Source of the DNA: Nitrospirota bacterium
Lineage (GTDB): Bacteria; Nitrospirota; 9FT-COMBO-42-15; HDB-SIOI813
Assembly (NCBI GenBank): GCA_020851375.1
Contig: JADZCV010000045.1
Coordinates: 1-64,000 of the forward strand
Length of the DNA: 64,000 nucleotides
Direction of reading: 5' to 3'
Shown here: positions 25,011 through 33,580 of the stretch, piece after piece
How the letters are laid out: every line of letters starts with the position of its first letter
Numbering within the stretch: the stretch's first letter is position 1
The notes under the pieces: model-generated
The model's input: the letters and a program-made list of their open reading frames with translations, nothing else
Databases searched by the model: none
What the model was told of the DNA's origin: nothing
Position numbers and translations under genes: made by a program

Positions 25011-27823
25011 TGGAAGAGAACAGGGAAGACATAGCCTGCATACTTGAGACATTTCCGAAGATCACGGACGTAATTGAACCGGAATCCAGGAAAAGTATCC
25101 TTTCACAGTGCGTCAATTGCATCAAAAAGATACCTAAAAAAATTGAATCCATGGCCGGCTACGAGTTATGCGTATCGTTAACCAGCCGGCTGGAGAACGC
25201 GTCGGAGAGAAAATGGCTGCTGCTTGCCATTGCCCGTGAACTGCCCAGGACACCGGAATTCCATATCCTTAGCCTTGATATATTTTCCCAGTCTGTCAGA
25301 GCGGCAAATGCGATTAAAGATGCGCGGATAAGGAAGGATGCGCTTCTCGATATAATACACAGCCTCCCTGAAAAGCAAGACTTCCAGCCCCTTTTTAGCG
25401 AGGCAATGAATCACGCAATAAAAGCGGCAGATGAGATAGGTGATCAACAGTACAGAGTGCACGCACTGCTAAGTCTTGCTAATGAAATTCCGGGGACTCT
25501 GGAATTTAATCACCTTCGGCTGCGGGCATTTAAGCTTGCACTCAATCTAGCGACCAATGTCAATCAGGCCCAGTACGATCAGCTCAGGCTCAAGCAGATC
25601 GCAAAGACCCTTCCCAAGGCCAGTGACTATGAGTTCTACAGACAGTATACCCTTCTCGGAATTGCAAAGGAGATTCCCAGGACAGGTGAATTTCTGGATC
25701 TTTACAAAGAGGCGATGATGCTCGCCATTGCAGCGGCAGTAACAATTGAAGTGCCTTATTACAGGAAATATGCACTCTGTTATATTGCAGAGGAACTTGC
25801 GGGAACGCCTGCACTGGCAGCCTTGTACAGGCATACCATGTCAGAGGCTCATAAGGCTGCATCATGCATTGAAGAACCGATTGTCAGGGTTCATGCCATG
25901 ATTGATCTTCTGAAGCTCTTCCCTAAATCAGCAGACTTCTTTCCGCAGTTGAGTGAGGCGCTGACAAGTATCCTTGACTTCTATACTGTTCAAAGCAGGA
26001 TAAAAGACATTACTCCAATGGATGTCCTGGATTTCGTCCTGCTGATGGACGAAAAAACCGTTGGAGACTCCAAGAAATCCAAATTTACAAAGGACAAGTA
26101 TGCACACATACTTGCCAGGGATCTGGAACAATTCGGCCTCCTGCTAAACGATATCAGGCTGATTGAGGTCTTGAAACCATATACCCATGTCTGGATACGG
26201 CCAAAGACGCTGCGTACTGCAGTGAATAAAATAGTGGGACATCTGGAAAGCCTGAAGAATAGTTATCATGGCAGTGAGATAGAGCGGCCTGATTTTTCGG
26301 GTGAATTCTTCCATTCGGCTGACAGGCATCCCTCTTCTGAAGTCAGTAAAACAACTTCAGTGAAGGAATGTATGTCCATTGACCTTGGAGCAACAAACAC
26401 TGTCATCATGAAACGCAAATGGGACATGCAGCCGGAATTTATTGACATAAAGGGAATTACACGGCACTACGATGAAGTTCCTATTGTCCCTACTCTGCTT
26501 AACATGGAGACGGAGTCCATTGGGACAGCTGCCGGAAGTGATAATGTCGCTTTCAACTTCAAGAGGCTGCTTCTTGAAGGACACCCTGACGGAGAGAAAT
26601 ATTTGGCGAAGTATTTTTCTGCACTCTGCAGGCACCTGAAAGATGAAATTAAACGCCCGGGCTGGCTGTCAGTATTTTCAAACTCTCTTACAGACAAGCT
26701 GTACATTACTGCGCCAATAGGATTTCCTGACTATAGAAATGCATTAAAAAATATAGTTTCAAAGACCTTACGTGGTGTGGATACAGATATCCTCGAAGAA
26801 CCGCTTGCCGCAGCCATCGGATATCAAATGGCTGAAAAGGATGATAAGGTCGTACTTCTGATTGACTTCGGCGGCAGCACACTCGATATTATAATTGCCA
26901 GGCTTAATATAAATGAGGCGCATGTTGTTGCCAAACCTGACAGATCCAAGATTATCGGTGGCCATGACATAGACAGATGGATTGCCGGGTACCTCTGCAA
27001 AAAACTCGGTATGGAAGGTGACAAGCCCCCGCGGGAGTTAATAGATAAGGCAGAAGAGATTAAGATCGCCCTTTCCGGCAGCAGGGAAGTTATGTTCCGG
27101 TGGGACAATTATGCTGTATGCCCTGTAACCAGGAAAGATGTCGAAGATATACTGAATAAACATGGTTTTTACGATTCGGTTGACAGGACCATATCGTACG
27201 TGCTCTGGAAGGCTGGAAAGGTCGGTGTAAAAAGGGAGAAGATTGATGCCGTACTGCTTACCGGAGGCTCATCCCAGATACCTTCTTTCAGGGAAAAGAT
27301 TGAATCCCTCTTCCCGGAACTTTACAGACAAAACTGCATTTATAACCATAGTCCATTCTCTGCAGTTGCTGTCGGAGCTGCCATGTATGCCACAAGGAAA
27401 ATAAGCGACAAACACCTGAGGCTGTCATATGCAATCCGCTATAAGACAAGGGACAAGGATGTGCCATTCGCATATGATATAATTTTCGAGAAAGGCGAGT
27501 CATATCCGTTTGAAAAGACATTCAGGGTCACACCTGCAAAAACACTCGGCGAGCAGAAACAGATATACATTGAACTATTCGAGGTGCCTGACAGGTATAT
27601 CATAAGGAGATGGGAAAGAGAAGGGGGTATGGAATTTATTAAACAGGTGCTAAAGCCTGCAGATGACATGACCTTAAAGGATCTGAGGATCATTACACTG
27701 TCTTATGATGAACCTGTTGAGGATTATTCCCAAATAACATTCTGCGTGGATGAAACCGGCCTGCTGAAGGTCCGATACGGAAAACATGACAGAGAGGCTG
27801 CCACCGGAATAAGGCTCCAGTAA
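25010..27823 (+). CDS. Helical-repeat protein fused to an Hsp70-like ATPase
   Basis: 937 residues from the ATG at 25010 (TGATG overlap). Residues 1-450 are a helical array of repeated units with the recurring pattern ALLDII..LPE, followed by AxKAAxxI and IAKEIPRT. From about 455 an Hsp70/actin ATPase follows: phosphate 1 MSIDLGATNTVIMK, connect 1 EEPLAAAIGY, phosphate 2 LLIDFGGSTLDIIIAR (about 616), IIGGHDIDRWI, and adenosine motif LLTGGSSQIPSF (about 749). A C-terminal beta-rich part (795-937) may stand for a short substrate domain. An Hsp70 with an N-terminal repeat array is unusual. Likely client or scaffold binding through the array. Confidence 0.8.
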   Translation: MEENREDIACILETFPKITDVIEPESRKSILSQCVNCIKKIPKKIESMAGYELCVSLTSRLENASERKWLLLAIARELPRTPEFHILSLDIFSQSVRAANAIKDARIRKDALLDIIHSLPEKQDFQPLFSEAMNHAIKAADEIGDQQYRVHALLSLANEIPGTLEFNHLRLRAFKLALNLATNVNQAQYDQLRLKQIAKTLPKASDYEFYRQYTLLGIAKEIPRTGEFLDLYKEAMMLAIAAAVTIEVPYYRKYALCYIAEELAGTPALAALYRHTMSEAHKAASCIEEPIVRVHAMIDLLKLFPKSADFFPQLSEALTSILDFYTVQSRIKDITPMDVLDFVLLMDEKTVGDSKKSKFTKDKYAHILARDLEQFGLLLNDIRLIEVLKPYTHVWIRPKTLRTAVNKIVGHLESLKNSYHGSEIERPDFSGEFFHSADRHPSSEVSKTTSVKECMSIDLGATNTVIMKRKWDMQPEFIDIKGITRHYDEVPIVPTLLNMETESIGTAAGSDNVAFNFKRLLLEGHPDGEKYLAKYFSALCRHLKDEIKRPGWLSVFSNSLTDKLYITAPIGFPDYRNALKNIVSKTLRGVDTDILEEPLAAAIGYQMAEKDDKVVLLIDFGGSTLDIIIARLNINEAHVVAKPDRSKIIGGHDIDRWIAGYLCKKLGMEGDKPPRELIDKAEEIKIALSGSREVMFRWDNYAVCPVTRKDVEDILNKHGFYDSVDRTISYVLWKAGKVGVKREKIDAVLLTGGSSQIPSFREKIESLFPELYRQNCIYNHSPFSAVAVGAAMYATRKISDKHLRLSYAIRYKTRDKDVPFAYDIIFEKGESYPFEKTFRVTPAKTLGEQKQIYIELFEVPDRYIIRRWEREGGMEFIKQVLKPADDMTLKDLRIITLSYDEPVEDYSQITFCVDETGLLKVRYGKHDREAATGIRLQ

Positions 27824-27902
27824 TCACTTCAACGCTCTGCATCTGTCGCAAATTTTGTTAAATAATTCCGGCATCCGGGATTGAAGCTCAAATTCCACAT
27901 CC

Positions 27903-27965
27903 TGACGCTGCACGACCCATTGCATTTACTTCGCAGCAATGGGTACCCCGCCTTTTTCAGCGTCA
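27903..27965. other. Nested two-stem hairpin between convergent genes
   Basis: Outer arms TGACGCTG (27903-27910) and CAGCGTCA (27958-27965), 8 bp; inner arms ACCCATTGC (27915-27923) and GCAATGGGT (27936-27944), 9 bp. Both stems are perfect. It lies 80 bp after the Hsp70-like gene and directly next to the stop of the minus-strand membrane gene. It could end transcription from both sides or be a mobile palindrome. Confidence 0.6.
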
Positions 27966-27968
27966 ATC

Positions 27969-28337
27969 TCAAGTTATGTGCTGGTATATGATATAAAGCC
28001 ACGAAAGAAACAGCAGCATCCCAACCCTGCTGGCATACTTGACGTACTTCCGGTTTCTGACTATCAGTATCTTTAATATAATCAATCCGAGTCCGGCAAT
28101 CCACCCGATTACAGGCCACAATCTTATACCGCCATTGCTCAATGAAAGTCCTGCTACAGCAAGGTATATTAGGCAGGTTATATATCCGTCAAACCTGTGC
28201 ATCCTGACCATCACAAAGGCAGAACTGCGATGTTTGCTTACGGTCTGTATCCCTGTAATAAAGCTCATTGTTGCCGTTATCAAACCGATCGAGGCAACGA
28301 TAGTATTAATATCAAGTATTCTGCTAATGCTTGTCAT
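27969..28337 (-). CDS. Four-helix membrane protein, unknown
   Basis: 122 residues with four hydrophobic segments (about 10-30, 50-68, 72-92 and 102-120) and basic loops (VSKHRSSAFVMVRMHRFDGY, RNRKYVKYASR), so loops with positive charge should be cytoplasmic. The start overlaps the NosD-like stop by 4 nt (ATGA), which supports it as a real gene at the end of the DUF2769-hemerythrin operon. No family is recognised. Confidence 0.65.
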   Translation of the reverse strand: MTSISRILDINTIVASIGLITATMSFITGIQTVSKHRSSAFVMVRMHRFDGYITCLIYLAVAGLSLSNGGIRLWPVIGWIAGLGLIILKILIVRNRKYVKYASRVGMLLFLSWLYIIYQHIT

Positions 28338-29158
28338 GATTCTCTGTATATCAGGATGAATATCTTTCTCTGAATAAAAAACAAAACTATGCCAATGTAT
28401 ATCAGCAGAATAGGCAATATAACATAGAGATTCGTCCAGGTACTGTTGTCATTTACTATATTGCCTGTCGAGCCGCTCAGGATAATGCTATACGTATTTC
28501 GCATTACCTCATTCTTCTCTACCTTGTTATTATTGGAGACCCAGAGGGTTATTCCATTCCACTCATTCCTGTTGGCGATATTATCAACAATATTATTATT
28601 GTTGGATGAATTGAGGAATATCCCCTTCTCCTTATTTAAACTGGCCTCATTCTTTTCCAGCGTGTTATTGTGAGAGGAATCGAGATAAATGCCTGCAAGC
28701 TTGTTATACGCCGTATAATTATGTGCAAGTATATTGTTTCCGGATGAATCAAGAAAGATGCCATGCCGGTTATTGACAGCCTTATTGTCCCGTAGTTCAA
28801 TATTTGCTGCATTATTGAGATAGATGCCGGCCACTGATGAATCAGAGACGGTAAATCCTGAGACAGTGACTTTACTTACCCCTGCAACCAGAATTACCGG
28901 CTCTGATGGTTTTGAAGCCCTTATCACAGTCTTGTCAGACCCATGTTCAGACTTAACTGTCACAGGTTTTGAGATTACGATGTTTTCGGCATACTCACCA
29001 TCCCTCACTATAATGGTATCATTGGGAGCGGCATTGTTTATTGCGTCCTGAATATTCTTATAGTTATCCCTTACATAGCTTGTAGCCGCTTCCGAGATGT
29101 GAGATACGCCATGGGAAAGCAAACAGACAAGAAGGACGCTCAGTACTCTCAGGAACAT
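28334..29158 (-). CDS. NosD-like right-handed beta-helix protein
   Basis: 274 residues from the ATG at 29158, 1 nt after the hemerythrin stop; a TTG at 29185 is the alternative. A signal peptide (LSVLLVCLLSHGVSHISEA) leads into the entry strand NIQDAINNAAPNDTIIVRDGEY, then repeats of about 22-23 residues with Asn ladders (GIYLDSSHNNTLEKNEA, GIFLNSSNNNNIVDN). This is the NosD/CASH beta-helix. The protein ends in a single membrane helix and basic tail (about 240-274). Although NosD serves nitrous oxide reductase maturation elsewhere, no nosZ is here, so the substrate is open. Confidence 0.8.
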   Translation of the reverse strand: MFLRVLSVLLVCLLSHGVSHISEAATSYVRDNYKNIQDAINNAAPNDTIIVRDGEYAENIVISKPVTVKSEHGSDKTVIRASKPSEPVILVAGVSKVTVSGFTVSDSSVAGIYLNNAANIELRDNKAVNNRHGIFLDSSGNNILAHNYTAYNKLAGIYLDSSHNNTLEKNEASLNKEKGIFLNSSNNNNIVDNIANRNEWNGITLWVSNNNKVEKNEVMRNTYSIILSGSTGNIVNDNSTWTNLYVILPILLIYIGIVLFFIQRKIFILIYRES

Positions 29159-29159
29159 C

Positions 29160-29984
29160 TCAGTGACAGTGATCCTTTTCTGCAAGCTGTCTCGCCGTGA
29201 ATACAGCTTCCCTGTATTTCATCTGTTCAGGCGATGCATCTTCATGTTCATGAGCACCATGTGTGCGTTCACCCGCAGTTATTACAACATGAGACTGTTC
29301 GGCCTTGCCCATTTCTTCAACAAGGAACCGTCTGTCATCTGAATTGAGGCATTCCTCAATCATGGCAAAGAATTCCTCATCCTCTTTACTGATATGACTT
29401 CTCAGGTTGGATAATGCAGAACGAAGAACATTGTCCGGGATATCATCATCACACATTGCATTCCTGACAGAATGAAGGAGAACCATCAGCTCACGGTGAT
29501 CCTCCTTGATAATCTCAATGTACTTTTCATTTAGCGGATCCAGCTTAATCAGTAGTGGGAACAGGACACCCTCTTCTTTGCGCAGAGAGTGCAGTACTAT
29601 ATCATTTTCCACCTCTGCCATAGCAATCCACAAACCATTGATGTCTCTCCTGATGATCATGTCCTCAATAACATCGAGTCTCCTAAGCACCCCTTGATGC
29701 TCCTCTCTCAGAATGGAAACAGGATTTATCTCCTCAGATTCTGCCTCAATACCGGCATCTTCGGATATATCACTTACCCGCCTTACATCCAGCGCCTTGA
29801 ATGTCTGTGAGAACCCAAGCCTGCAAATGTTGCGGGGACTCCTGAACAATGTCTTGTCATCCTGCGATGAAGACATCTCTTCAAACACATCCTGATCAAG
29901 GTCAATTTCACCGGTACGGCAGCTCTTAATCTGACAGTCCGGATGCTGACATCTGTACTTTATTCTTAGATGATCTTTTGTCAT
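29160..29984 (-). CDS. Hemerythrin-domain protein
   Basis: 274 residues. The first 75 residues contain Cys and His (YRCQHPDCQIKSC) and a charged linker. From about 88 the four-helix HHE domain reads ILREEHQGVL, IVLHSLRKEEGVLFP, IKEDHRELM and SHISKEDEEFFAM, giving the His/Glu ligands of a di-iron site. The C-terminus is His-rich (ERTHGAHEHED and EKDHCH), possibly metal-binding. Such proteins sense or handle oxygen or nitric oxide; the place beside a nitrate reductase operon fits nitrosative stress defence (inference). AGAGGATAA precedes the ATG. Confidence 0.8.
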   Translation of the reverse strand: MTKDHLRIKYRCQHPDCQIKSCRTGEIDLDQDVFEEMSSSQDDKTLFRSPRNICRLGFSQTFKALDVRRVSDISEDAGIEAESEEINPVSILREEHQGVLRRLDVIEDMIIRRDINGLWIAMAEVENDIVLHSLRKEEGVLFPLLIKLDPLNEKYIEIIKEDHRELMVLLHSVRNAMCDDDIPDNVLRSALSNLRSHISKEDEEFFAMIEECLNSDDRRFLVEEMGKAEQSHVVITAGERTHGAHEHEDASPEQMKYREAVFTARQLAEKDHCH

Positions 29985-30001
29985 AATATATTATCCTCTC
30001 A

Positions 30002-30505
30002 TCAGACGTTTAGTGTCTCAGGAGCCTGTTTCATCTCAGGAATGCCGAATTTATCATTAAACTTTGTCACAAAATACATCAGCACCCTGTAATTAAAAAG
30101 CAGCGCCTTAAAGGTCTGAGTCTTTGTAAGCCCGTCAAAATAGAACTCATAAGAGAACTGCACCTGCTTGGCAATACCCTCTTGATCAAGATTAAGGTCA
30201 TAACTTACCTCGGAAAACATCAGGTCTTTCCGGATCTCATTATAAAACTCCTCTCTCTCCTCATCTTTCATTTTCTTTAATTTTTCCGCATGCTCAGGCG
30301 CTATGGAAACTCCGTTTAAGATCAACACGAGTTGTGGATAATCCTTAGGCTGAATAATCCTCTGTTTTTTCATCGTCCCAACCGGAAAATCAATTTCAAA
30401 ATGAAAATTAGCATTTTCATCCTTGAACTCATCTATCTGATGATGATTATCCTTCAGCCATTTTAATATTGTTTCCTTTGCCTGCTCTACTGTTGTAATC
30501 TCCAA
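30002..30505 (-). CDS. DUF2299-like protein
   Basis: 167 residues with a TTG start fixed by GGGAGG 6 nt upstream. Helix TTVEQAKETILKWLKDN is followed by strands (NFHFEIDFPVG, QLVLILNGVSIAPEH) and a C-terminal helical part (FKALLFNYRVLMYFVTKFNDKFG). This resembles DUF2299, best known from archaea. Function unknown. It follows the DUF2769 gene by 43 nt and precedes the hemerythrin gene by 17 nt in the same operon. Confidence 0.65.
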   Translation of the reverse strand: MEITTVEQAKETILKWLKDNHHQIDEFKDENANFHFEIDFPVGTMKKQRIIQPKDYPQLVLILNGVSIAPEHAEKLKKMKDEEREEFYNEIRKDLMFSEVSYDLNLDQEGIAKQVQFSYEFYFDGLTKTQTFKALLFNYRVLMYFVTKFNDKFGIPEMKQAPETLNV

Positions 30506-30548
30506 CTTATTCCTCCCTTTCTGTTAATAAAGCACACATCCTGCTTCC

Positions 30549-30860
30549 CTATTCGTGACCAGCGCCTATTTCCATCTTGTATGCCTGACACAACTGAGAG
30601 CACCTTGTACAGTAAAAGGTGTGCGTGAGGTCATACTCCTTGTGAATCTGGCATTTTTCACAAATACAATCCTTCTCCCATTTTATACTCTTGCTTGTCC
30701 CTACAAGCGGGAAACAATAACCGGTTGGAGCGTCACCCTTTACATACGTCGGACATGTTGTGCAAAGACACTTTCCTGTAACATATGCCTGCCTGGCATC
30801 AAACTCCTCCCTCTTCATGGATTCAATACCAAACTTATCAAAAGCACTGATTTCCGCCAT
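30549..30860 (-). CDS. Cys-rich DUF2769-like protein
   Basis: 103 residues with 11 cysteines. After about 28 residues the core CLCTTCPTYVKGD is the DUF2769 signature; further pairs are CICEKC and CTRCSQLC, enough for two metal or Fe-S sites. AAAGGAGGTGGGTC precedes the ATG. DUF2769 is known chiefly from methanogens and some anaerobic bacteria. First gene of the operon that continues with DUF2299, hemerythrin, NosD-like and a membrane protein. A redox role is plausible but unproven. Confidence 0.75.
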   Translation of the reverse strand: MAEISAFDKFGIESMKREEFDARQAYVTGKCLCTTCPTYVKGDAPTGYCFPLVGTSKSIKWEKDCICEKCQIHKEYDLTHTFYCTRCSQLCQAYKMEIGAGHE

Positions 30861-30923
30861 GACCCACCTCCTTTGTTATGTCCCGATAAGAACCTACTTA
30901 AAGAATTACAGCCTGATGTATTT

Positions 30924-30953
30924 ATCTTAAAGCTACTGCCACGCCTATGTCAA
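30924..30953 (-). promoter_or_regulatory. Promoter of the DUF2769-hemerythrin operon
   Basis: TTGACA (30948-30953), 18 nt, TAAGAT (30924-30929). The predicted leader is about 57 nt and ends in a strong ribosome binding site at the DUF2769 start. Confidence 0.6.
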
Positions 30954-30961
30954 GGAAAAGA

Positions 30962-30996
30962 AAAATGGGGACAGGAAATAAATCTGTCCCCATTTT
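30962..30996. terminator. Palindromic bidirectional terminator of the GGGGACAG type
   Basis: AAAATGGGGACAG (30962-30974), 9-nt loop, CTGTCCCCATTTT (30984-30996): a perfect 13-bp stem. On the minus strand it lies 25 bp after the narK stop and is followed by a T-rich run. A half copy of the same sequence occurs at 49136-49147, so it is also a dispersed repeat. Confidence 0.7.
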
Positions 30997-31020
30997 CAAT
31001 GATTCCAGTCAACCTGATGT

Positions 31021-32670
31021 TTATGGATTCTCGCTTATGTATCTCTGTCTTTCAGCTTCGGATAACTTTGTCCACCAGGTGTTGCCAACACCCCAGTCGC
31101 CTCTTTCAGCTCCTGGCCTGTTATAATATATCCAGTTGAGAATTGTCCCTATAATGCAGAATATGGCTATCCCCCCGAAGAAGGGGATCGCTGATCCATA
31201 TTTGGCAATGGCCGATCCCATCAGGGAAGAGAATATGAACGGGCCATATGCTGCCCACGCACCTGTCCAACCAAGAATCTGCGCCCCCCTTCGCGGAGAA
31301 AAGGCGTACGCAATCGGAAATTGGCGGAACGTTGAGAAGTTGCCTACCCCTGCGAAGAAGAATATCCCAAGCATGATATAGACAAACACAGGGAACTGAT
31401 CAAGAGAGACAGGCGTCAGGAAACCACCGAATATCAGGCCCGCACACCCAGCTATGATCCCTAACCCTGAGATTGTTGTAAAGATCGCCCCTCCGAATTT
31501 GTCAGAAAGAGGCCCACCGGCAAACCGGATTACCGAGCCTACCAAGGGTCCGAGATACGCGTATTTCAGCGGATCAGGCGCCAGGGCCGGGTCCATGCCG
31601 GGGATATTTCCGTATATGATCTTTATCATGAGGGGGAATGTCGCCGCAAAACCGGAGAAGGAACCGAATGTCATGACATAGATCCAGGTCATAAACCATC
31701 CATGCTTATTGTCAGTCATATTCTTTATCATCGCTCCGATTGAGACCTTTTTCATAGGGATGCTCTTCAGGTAAAACCAACTGATCACACCGGCGATTAT
31801 AAGAAACGGGATAAACCAGAAGGAGGCGTTCTGTAGCCATATATTCTTCTTGACCACCTTCTTTACCAGCACTTCCTGAATCTTGCCTGCCTCGTTCCTC
31901 TTGATCTCGGTAGTCATTCCCTTTGTCCGTTCTGTCTCAGCAATGACGATCTCCTTTATCTCCCCACTCTCAGTCTTCACCACTTGAATATCCGTGGCAA
32001 GATCCCCTTTCACAAAGACATCGGTGACTACCCCGGCCTCTTTCTGAACCTTCACATCAAAAACCGGTGCTGCCTTTGTAAAGAGCTGCGGTCCGCCGGC
32101 TGCTCCAATGACAACAAAACCGATGATAGCAGGCGCCACAAACTGGGTGACACTCACACCCAGATTCCCGAGCCCTGCCTGAAGCCCCATGGCCGTCCCC
32201 TGTAATCTTTTCGGGAAGAAGAGACTCGTTGAGGGCATAAACGATGAAAAGTCACCGCCTCCGAATCCGCATAGAAACGCTATGATAAGAAAATGCATGT
32301 AAGGAGTATCCGGGTTCTGTACAGCATAACCGAGCCAAACCATTGGAATAAGTTTTAAAAAAGCAGCAACTGTTACGGTATATCTTGTGCCGAATATGGG
32401 GATCAGGAAGGCATGAACTGTACGCAATGCGCCGGCAGCAAGCCCTGGCATTGCCGCGAGCCAGAAGAGCTGCATAGTGCCAAATCCCTTTTCAGGGGTA
32501 AAACCGATATTCGGCATTCGGACAACCACAGCGCTCATGACAAACCATGTAGCAAATGAAAAAAACAGGCCAAATGTGGTAATAGCCAGCGTCCCCCATG
32601 CACGTCCGCTGCCTTCTGATTTCCAGAATTGTGGGTCTTCAGGTTCCCACCTTTTTAACCAAGTAGACAT
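31021..32670 (-). CDS. narK: NarK-family transporter with a large periplasmic insertion
   Basis: 549 residues, about 120 more than the other two NarK proteins. Helix 5 has GLQAGLGNLGVSVTQFVAPAII, the nitrate signature, and the C-terminal half has the remaining helices. Between helices 5 and 6, residues about 200-275 form a soluble, strand-rich insert (VVTDVFVKGDLATDIQVV, then GEIKEIVIAETER, IQEVLVKKVVKK) without hydrophobic spans, which topology puts in the periplasm. The N-terminus is extended by about 25 residues before helix 1. AGGAGTGTGAG precedes the ATG. It lies after the narI terminator and has its own upstream AT-rich region. Confidence 0.88.
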   Translation of the reverse strand: MSTWLKRWEPEDPQFWKSEGSGRAWGTLAITTFGLFFSFATWFVMSAVVVRMPNIGFTPEKGFGTMQLFWLAAMPGLAAGALRTVHAFLIPIFGTRYTVTVAAFLKLIPMVWLGYAVQNPDTPYMHFLIIAFLCGFGGGDFSSFMPSTSLFFPKRLQGTAMGLQAGLGNLGVSVTQFVAPAIIGFVVIGAAGGPQLFTKAAPVFDVKVQKEAGVVTDVFVKGDLATDIQVVKTESGEIKEIVIAETERTKGMTTEIKRNEAGKIQEVLVKKVVKKNIWLQNASFWFIPFLIIAGVISWFYLKSIPMKKVSIGAMIKNMTDNKHGWFMTWIYVMTFGSFSGFAATFPLMIKIIYGNIPGMDPALAPDPLKYAYLGPLVGSVIRFAGGPLSDKFGGAIFTTISGLGIIAGCAGLIFGGFLTPVSLDQFPVFVYIMLGIFFFAGVGNFSTFRQFPIAYAFSPRRGAQILGWTGAWAAYGPFIFSSLMGSAIAKYGSAIPFFGGIAIFCIIGTILNWIYYNRPGAERGDWGVGNTWWTKLSEAERQRYISENP

Positions 32671-32797
32671 TTTCTCACACTCCTTTTATTCTTGGAAGAA
32701 AATTCAGGATGAATTATCAATTAATAAAACAATCACCAATCTGCAATCAATTATTATTACAATATAGTTTCCACATCACCGCCTTTGGTTTGACATT

Positions 32798-32831
32798 AAA
32801 AAAGCGGGAGTCAGGGAAACCTGACCCCCGC
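32798..32831 (-). terminator. Intrinsic terminator of the nar operon
   Basis: Minus strand: GCGGGGGTCAGG, loop TTTC, CCTGACTCCCGC, then TTTTTT. A 12-bp stem with one G-T pair, 28 nt after the narI stop. Confidence 0.9.
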
Positions 32832-32858
32832 CTGAGTATTTGCTGCAATCATGTCCAA

Positions 32859-33578
32859 CTACTTAGACTGGACGATATTCTCAGGAGCCTCTCTCCTGTA
32901 CCACCTGACAACCTGATACGGCCTCCAGAGATATGCATATGGCCTGATGACCACAAAATGTGCAAGTCTTGTGAAAGGAATCAATGCGATAAATATCATG
33001 GCATTGAAGATGTGCACCTTGGTTATCAACCTCAGACCGGATACATAAGACGGATCAGGCTGTAGTGTGAATATTGACCACATCCACGGCACTGCTGTAG
33101 CAGCATACCAGTTGGAACCCCATCTGTAGAAGATGGCATTGATAAGCCCCGTCGCAACCTGGATAAGGAGTACGATAAGAACGAGCACATCCCATCCTGA
33201 TGTAACGGCCTTTACCCTGACATCAGTCAGTCTCCTGTATGTAAATACGAGGAGGCCGAAGAATGCGAGGAACCCGAGGGCAAGCCCTGAAAGCTCCAGC
33301 AGGTAAAGCCTTAGCGGCACGCCATTCCATGCCAGTATAGCCCTTGGGAAAATCAGGGCAAATATGTGGGTCAACAAGATGATCAAAATACCGTAATGCC
33401 ATGGGAATGAACCATAAAACAGAACTGAGTTTTCAAGAAACTCAGACGACTGGCTCGACCAGGAATAACGGTTTGATGTATACCGCCATATTGAACCAAC
33501 CACACAGATGGTCAGCAATATGTACGGCATAGCGCCAAACAAGAGAAAATGAAGTACATCAACTTGCACTGAATACAT
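32859..33578 (-). CDS. narI: Respiratory nitrate reductase gamma subunit
   Basis: 239 residues, five membrane helices (VLHFLLFGAMPYILLTICVVG; HYGILIILLTHIFALIF; LELSGLALGFLAFFGLLVF; DVLVLIVLLIQVATGLI; VHIFNAMIFIALIPFTRLAHF). His residues in HYGILIILLTH and in the last helix (KVHIFNAM, RLAHFVV) suit the two b-type haem sites. It anchors NarGH to the inner membrane and passes quinol electrons to NarH. AAAGGAGGTTAAATAG precedes the ATG, 2 nt after narJ. Last gene of the operon. Confidence 0.92.
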   Translation of the reverse strand: MYSVQVDVLHFLLFGAMPYILLTICVVGSIWRYTSNRYSWSSQSSEFLENSVLFYGSFPWHYGILIILLTHIFALIFPRAILAWNGVPLRLYLLELSGLALGFLAFFGLLVFTYRRLTDVRVKAVTSGWDVLVLIVLLIQVATGLINAIFYRWGSNWYAATAVPWMWSIFTLQPDPSYVSGLRLITKVHIFNAMIFIALIPFTRLAHFVVIRPYAYLWRPYQVVRWYRREAPENIVQSK

Positions 33579-33580
33579 TT

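Noticed and set aside
28334-29158. NosD-like gene as part of a nitrous oxide reductase cluster
   Set aside because: No nosZ, nosR, nosF or nosY in the window; the beta-helix fold is shared by many unrelated proteins.
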